Shown here in pieces: positions 5,675 to 9,199 of a DNA stretch of 9,199 nucleotides. The DNA is taken from contig JAICVC010000078.1 in the NCBI GenBank assembly GCA_025935515.1, positions 1 through 9,199 of the forward strand, read 5' to 3'. Below the pieces are notes generated by a model that was given only the letters and a program-made list of their open reading frames with translations, did no database searches and was not told where the DNA came from. The translations under genes and the position numbers were made by a program. Source of the DNA: Sphingomonas sp. (GTDB lineage Bacteria; Pseudomonadota; Alphaproteobacteria; Sphingomonadales; Sphingomonadaceae). Numbering within the stretch: the stretch's first letter is position 1; the number at the start of each line of letters is the position of its first letter.

Positions 5675-6239
5675 GCGGATAGCCCACTGACTTCAGCAAC
5701 ACCCGGGTTTCCGCGAGCGGCAGCCCGACCACGTTCGAATAGCTGCCGGCGATGTGCCGGACATAGACCTCGCCATAGCCCTGGAGTGCATAGCCGCCGG
5801 CCTTTCCGCGCCACTCGCCGTGGCTTGCGTAATAGTCGATTTCCTCGTCGGAGAGACGCTTCATCGCGATCATCGTCTCCACTAGCCGCTCACGAACCGT
5901 GCCCCCGGGGATCGCCAGTGCGACCCCGGTCAGCACGCGATGGCGGCGGCCCGAAAGCAGCTTCATGCAGGCGCGCAGCGTGGCTTCGTCCTCGACCTTC
6001 GGCAGGATGCGGCGACCGACCGCAACCACGGTGTCGGCGGCAAGCACCAACGCCTCTGGGTCCTGGAGCGCAACCGCTGCGGCCTTTTCGCGGGCGAGGC
6101 GGAGCGCATGGTGGCGCGGCAGCTCGCCCCTGGCCACGCTTTCGTCGATATCAGCGGGAACCACCCCGTCGGGCTCGACCCCGATGCGGGCGAGGAGGTC
6201 CAGGCGGCGCGGGCTCGCCGAAGCGAGGATCAGCCGCAT
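5667..6239 (-). CDS. maf: Maf-family nucleotide pyrophosphatase (YhdE-like)
   Basis: The 190-residue protein hydrolyses noncanonical or excess NTPs to NMP and pyrophosphate in the cytoplasm. Signatures in order: LASASPRR (residues 5-12), DIDES (30-34), AADTVV (67-72, with catalytic Asp69), LLSGRRHRVLTGV (94-106), EWRGKAGGYALQG (142-154) and GSYSNVVGLPL (165-175). The EWxGKAGGYA form points to the YhdE group (dTTP/UTP pyrophosphatase) rather than the m7GTP group. ATG 6239 follows immediately after the infA TAA with no gap, and its 3' end overlaps the RNase gene by 8 nt, so translation is probably coupled throughout. Full length compared with relatives. Confidence 0.94.
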   Translation of the reverse strand: MRLILASASPRRLDLLARIGVEPDGVVPADIDESVARGELPRHHALRLAREKAAAVALQDPEALVLAADTVVAVGRRILPKVEDEATLRACMKLLSGRRHRVLTGVALAIPGGTVRERLVETMIAMKRLSDEEIDYYASHGEWRGKAGGYALQGYGEVYVRHIAGSYSNVVGLPLAETRVLLKSVGYPLA

Positions 6240-6488
6240 TTACGGATATCCAGGCGGTCCTGCGCGTCCTGGCATGAAGCGGTAGGTGATCCGACCCTTG
6301 GTCAGGTCGTAGGGCGTCATCTCGACCAGCACTTCGTCGCCGGTCAGCACGCGAATGCGGTTCTTGCGCATCTTGCCGGCAGTGTGCCCGAGGACCTCAT
6401 GGCCGTTCTCGAGGCGGACGCGGAACATCGCATTGGGCAGTAGTTCCACCACCTGCCCCCGCATCTCGAGCAATTCTTCCTTGGCCAA
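6240..6488 (-). CDS. infA: Translation initiation factor IF-1
   Basis: The 82-residue protein is a single OB-fold that binds the 30S A site during initiation. MAKEELLEMRGQVVELLPNA, then FRVRLENGHEVLGHTAGKMR, KNRIRVLTGDEV and TPYDLTKGRITYRF follow the family almost without gaps. Compared with typical 72-residue IF-1, it carries a C-terminal tail (GRAGPPGYP) rich in Gly and Pro. The start codon is TTG at 6488, made convincing by AAGGA at 6495-6499 with a 6-nt spacer and by the canonical AKEE sequence straight after it. It heads the maf-RNase-yacG-tRNA run, and its stop is directly next to the maf ATG. Confidence 0.97.
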   Translation of the reverse strand: MAKEELLEMRGQVVELLPNAMFRVRLENGHEVLGHTAGKMRKNRIRVLTGDEVLVEMTPYDLTKGRITYRFMPGRAGPPGYP

Positions 6489-6494
6489 GCGATA

Positions 6495-6499
6495 TCCTT
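6495..6499 (-). promoter_or_regulatory. Ribosome binding site fixing the TTG start of infA
   Basis: AAGGA on the minus strand lies 6 nt before TTG 6488. No ATG or GTG in frame fits the conserved IF-1 N-terminus, so this site decides the unusual start. Confidence 0.8.
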
Positions 6500-6525
6500 C
6501 TGTTGGGCGCTGAAAAGTCGCGGTG

Positions 6526-6554
6526 GCTTAGCGGGCGTGTCGGAAAATGTGAAG
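6526..6554 (-). promoter_or_regulatory. Possible sigma-70 promoter for infA-maf-RNase-yacG
   Basis: On the minus strand CTTCAC (6549-6554) and CTAAGC (6526-6531) are separated by 17 nt in the 75-bp gap before infA. They partly match alphaproteobacterial housekeeping promoters (CTTGAC, CTATAA). Position is sensible, matches are weak. Confidence 0.3.
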
Positions 6555-6563
6555 CGGTGCGCC

Positions 6564-7535
6564 CTAGATAGTGAGGACAGTCGAGCCGCTGGTCTTGCGA
6601 GCTTCAAGCGCGCGGTGCGCTTCTGCTGCGTCCTTGAGGGCGAAGCGCTGCTTGACCTCGATCTTCACCTTGCCGCTCGTGACCACATCGAACAGGGCGC
6701 GAGCCGACTGCTGGAGGTCGGCGGGATCCAGCGTGTAATCGTACAGCGTCGGGCGGGTCAGGAAGAGCGAGCCTTTCCGCGCGAGAAGGAGCGCGTCAAA
6801 GGGATCGACTGGCCCGGAGGCGTTGCCGAAGCTCGCCATCATGCCGCGCCGTTGCAGGCAATCGAGCGACTTCATGAAGGTATCGCGGCCGACGCCGTCA
6901 TAGACGACGGCCACCTTTGCGCCGCCGGTGATCCGCTCGACCTCGGCGACGAAATCCTGACGGGTGTAGACGATGGGATGGTCGCAGCCGTGCGCGCGGA
7001 CCAGCTCAGCCTTTTCGTCGCTGCCCACGGTGCCGATCACGGTCGCGCCGAGCGCCTTCGCCCATTGGCACAGGATCAGGCCGACGCCTCCAGCAGCGGC
7101 ATGGATCAACACCATGTCGCCGGGCTTCACCGGATAGACGCGCTTGACCAGCATCTCCGCAGTCATGCCCTGCAGCATCATGGCTGCGGCTTGCTCCGAC
7201 GAGATTGCATTGGGCAGCTTCACGACGCGATCTGCGGCGATCAGACGCACGTCAGCATAGCCGCCGACTGGGCCGCCATAAGCGATGCGGTCGCCAACCT
7301 TTACTGCCGTCACGTCGGGCGCGACGGCCTCCACCACGCCAGCGCCCTCGACGCCCGGCGTAAAGGGCAGAGGCTGCGGGTAGAGACCGGTGCGGTGATA
7401 GACGTCGATGAAGTTGAGCCCGGCCGCTTCCTGACGCAGCCGGACCTGCCCGGGACCGGGCTCTCCGACGTGGATTTCTTCCCACTTGAGGACCTCTGGC
7501 CCTCCAGTCTCGTGAACTCGGATCGCGTGCGTCAT
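6564..7535 (-). CDS. Zinc-independent NADPH:quinone oxidoreductase (zeta-crystallin / QorA type)
   Basis: The 323-residue MDR-superfamily protein reduces quinones with NADPH in the cytoplasm, by family. The N-terminal GroES-like domain carries AAGLNFIDVYHRTGLYP (37-53) and PGVEGAGVVEAV (60-71). The nucleotide-binding Rossmann part has the AAAGGVG motif at 146-152 (IHAAAGGVGLILCQWAKALGA), followed by GSDEKAELVRAHG, the usual zeta-crystallin cofactor loop. The Cys/His ligands of zinc alcohol dehydrogenases are absent. The length agrees with E. coli QorA (327). ATG 7535 fits the family start (MTHAIRVHETGGPEVLKWEE), although no strong ribosome binding site precedes it. It is 84 bp downstream of hppA, beyond a hairpin terminator, and 75 bp upstream of infA, so it is probably its own unit. 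The natural substrate is unknown. Confidence 0.92.
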   Translation of the reverse strand: MTHAIRVHETGGPEVLKWEEIHVGEPGPGQVRLRQEAAGLNFIDVYHRTGLYPQPLPFTPGVEGAGVVEAVAPDVTAVKVGDRIAYGGPVGGYADVRLIAADRVVKLPNAISSEQAAAMMLQGMTAEMLVKRVYPVKPGDMVLIHAAAGGVGLILCQWAKALGATVIGTVGSDEKAELVRAHGCDHPIVYTRQDFVAEVERITGGAKVAVVYDGVGRDTFMKSLDCLQRRGMMASFGNASGPVDPFDALLLARKGSLFLTRPTLYDYTLDPADLQQSARALFDVVTSGKVKIEVKQRFALKDAAEAHRALEARKTSGSTVLTI

Positions 7536-7569
7536 GGCGGGCAGATGGGCGTGTAACCCGCCAAAGGGA

Positions 7570-7599
7570 AGCCCCGCCGCGGAAAACCGCGACGGGGCT
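7570..7599 (-). terminator. Hairpin terminator after hppA
   Basis: A 13-bp stem with a single mismatch (7577 against 7592) and a 4-nt loop (TTTT on the minus strand, 7583-7586) begins 20 bp after the hppA stop. It is very GC-rich and is followed on the minus strand by TCCCTTTGG, a poor U-tract. It most likely ends the hppA transcript and insulates the quinone reductase gene. Confidence 0.75.
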
Positions 7600-7619
7600 C
7601 GTCTTGGCTCGAGATCAGA

Positions 7620-9199
7620 TCAGACCGCGGCGTGCGCCGCCAGCGCTGCGAGCAGCAGGAGCGCGACGATGTTGGTGATCTTGATCATTGGATTGACGGC
7701 CGGGCCCGCCGTGTCCTTGTAGGGATCGCCGACGGTGTCGCCGGTCACCGCGGCCTTGTGGGCCTCGGAGCCTTTGCCACCGTAATTGCCGTCCTCGATA
7801 TACTTCTTCGCATTGTCCCACGCGCCGCCGCCCGAAGTCATCGAGATGGCGACGAACAGGCCGGAGACGATTACGCCGAGGAGCAGCGCGCCGACCGCGG
7901 CGAGCCCTTGCTCCTTGCCGGCAATCGCGCCGATTGCGAAATAGACGACGATCGGGGCGAGCACCGGAAGCAGCGACGGGATGATCATTTCCCGGATTGC
8001 GGCCTTGGTCACCAGGTCGACGGTGCGCGCGTAGTTCGGGCGGACCGTGCCGTCCATGATCCCCGGATTGTCGCGGAACTGGCCGCGCACCTCCTCGACC
8101 ACCGCACCCCCGGCGCGGCCGACGGCGGTCATGCCCATCGCGCCGAACAGGTATGGCAGCAGCGCGCCCAGCAGCAGGCCGACGATGACGTACGGGTTCG
8201 ACAGGCTGAACAGCGTGTCGAGGTTGGTGGTGACGCCCAGCTCGGCGCCGAACTCGCGCAAGTCGGCGGTGTATGCGCCGAACAGCACCAGGGCCGCAAG
8301 GCCGGCGGAGCCGATCGCATAGCCCTTGGTCACCGCCTTGGTGGTGTTGCCCACCGCATCGAGCGCGTCGGTGCGGGTGCGCACGTCCTCTTCGAGGCCG
8401 GACATTTCGGCGATCCCGCCGGCATTGTCGGTGACCGGACCGTAAGCGTCGAGCGCGACCACCATGCCGGCCAACGCGAGCATCGCAGACGCCGCGAACG
8501 CGACGCCGAGGACGCCCGCCAGCTGGAAGCTGGCGATGAGGCCGACGATGATGACGATAGTCGGGAGCGCGGTGGACTCGAGACTGATCGCCAAGCCCTG
8601 GATGATGTTGGTGCCGTGCCCGGTCTGCGAAGCGCGCGCGATCGACTGCACCGGACGGTAGTTGGTGCCGGTATAATATTCTGTGATCCACACGATCAGC
8701 GCGGTCACCGCGAGGCCGATGAAGCTCGCCCAGACGAGGTTGGTCGCCGGGAAGCTGAGTCCCGCGGTGGTGGTGATCGTCTGCTTGAGATCGCCGCCGA
8801 GGGCATACCAGGCCGCGCCGTAGATCGCCGGGACTGCGAGCAGGGTCGCGGTCCAGAAGCCCTTGTAGAGCGCGCCCATGATCGAGCCCTTGGCCCCGAG
8901 GCGGACCATGTACGTGCCGATGACCGAGGTGATGATGCAGACGCCGCCGATTAGCAGCGGCAGGCTCATTAGCGGCATCAGCAGCGGCGAGGCGCCGATC
9001 GCCAGCGCCACCGATACCATGGTGATACCGACGGTGACGACATAGGTCTCGAACAGATCGGCGGCCATGCCGGCGCAGTCGCCGACATTGTCGCCGACGT
9101 TGTCGGCGATGGTGGCCGGGTTGCGCGGATCGTCTTCCGGAATGCCGGCTTCCACTTTGCCGACCAGGTCGCCGCCGACGTCGGCGCCCTTGGTGAAGA
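7620..9199 (-). CDS. hppA: Membrane proton-pumping pyrophosphatase, N-terminal part off window
   Basis: The frame enters at the right edge and ends with TGA at 7620-7622, giving 525 residues of a protein normally near 700. The visible part starts inside the pyrophosphate-binding motif (DVGGDLVGKVE, partial residues 6-16), followed by the EDDPRNPATIADNVGDNVGD acidic motif that binds Mg-PPi. A second acidic cluster lies near the C-terminus (MTSGGGAWDNAKKYIEDGNY, then TGDTVGDPYKDTAGPAVNPM). About ten hydrophobic membrane segments lie between and after these. The GNTTKAVTKG motif has Lys (codon 8337-8339) and Thr (8328-8330) at the positions that mark K+-independent H+-PPases; K+-dependent ones have Ala at the first position. 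The enzyme couples PPi hydrolysis to proton export across the inner membrane. It is followed by a hairpin terminator. Confidence 0.96.
   Translation of the reverse strand, partial: FTKGADVGGDLVGKVEAGIPEDDPRNPATIADNVGDNVGDCAGMAADLFETYVVTVGITMVSVALAIGASPLLMPLMSLPLLIGGVCIITSVIGTYMVRLGAKGSIMGALYKGFWTATLLAVPAIYGAAWYALGGDLKQTITTTAGLSFPATNLVWASFIGLAVTALIVWITEYYTGTNYRPVQSIARASQTGHGTNIIQGLAISLESTALPTIVIIVGLIASFQLAGVLGVAFAASAMLALAGMVVALDAYGPVTDNAGGIAEMSGLEEDVRTRTDALDAVGNTTKAVTKGYAIGSAGLAALVLFGAYTADLREFGAELGVTTNLDTLFSLSNPYVIVGLLLGALLPYLFGAMGMTAVGRAGGAVVEEVRGQFRDNPGIMDGTVRPNYARTVDLVTKAAIREMIIPSLLPVLAPIVVYFAIGAIAGKEQGLAAVGALLLGVIVSGLFVAISMTSGGGAWDNAKKYIEDGNYGGKGSEAHKAAVTGDTVGDPYKDTAGPAVNPMIKITNIVALLLLAALAAHAAV

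Noticed and set aside
6537..7556. 339-codon open frame on the + strand opposite the quinone oxidoreductase
   Set aside because: It mirrors the codon pattern of the real gene, shows no family motif and spans both intergenic edges of that gene.
7632..8954. 440-codon open frame on the + strand opposite hppA
   Set aside because: The hppA frame on the other strand has unmistakable family motifs. The + frame is a composition shadow rich in Arg, Asp, Gly and Ala with no recognisable domain.

Overview
The window looks like an ordinary chromosomal stretch of a high-GC alphaproteobacterium, most probably a sphingomonad. This rests on protein sequence recognised by eye, not on a search: IF-1 beginning MAKEELLEMRG, the gene order infA-maf-RNase E/G-like-yacG, and a subtilase next to an ECF sigma/anti-sigma pair. 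There is no sign of a prophage, insertion sequence, CRISPR array or plasmid backbone, and no gene-free stretch longer than about 135 bases.

Left part (1-2096): a secreted S8 (subtilisin-like) protease, cut by the window edge, runs leftward. It is divergent from an ECF sigma factor and its membrane anti-sigma factor, which run rightward and overlap by 4 nt. The short interval between them (834-906) carries a perfect 11-bp inverted repeat with a 10-bp spacer. This is the most interesting regulatory structure in the window: a candidate shared divergent promoter or operator for an envelope-stress type module.

Middle part (2097-4357): a UDP-glucuronate decarboxylase (UDP-xylose synthase) family protein on the + strand meets, tail to tail with only 2 nt between stop codons, a PLP-dependent D-threonine aldolase / D-serine dehydratase-like enzyme on the - strand.

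Right part (4417-9199, all - strand): read in the direction of transcription, this is the end of hppA (membrane proton-pumping pyrophosphatase, K+-independent type by signature) with a hairpin terminator, a zeta-crystallin-type quinone oxidoreductase, then a compact housekeeping unit. That unit is infA (IF-1, TTG start), maf (nucleotide pyrophosphatase), a short RNase E/G-like ribonuclease (TTG start), yacG (zinc-ribbon gyrase inhibitor) and tRNA-Phe(GAA). The genes abut or overlap (0, 8 and 8 nt), which suggests one transcript with translational coupling.

I did not find a clearly new biological system. The protease/sigma/anti-sigma module with its symmetric intergenic dyad is the best candidate for follow-up; everything else belongs to recognisable families.
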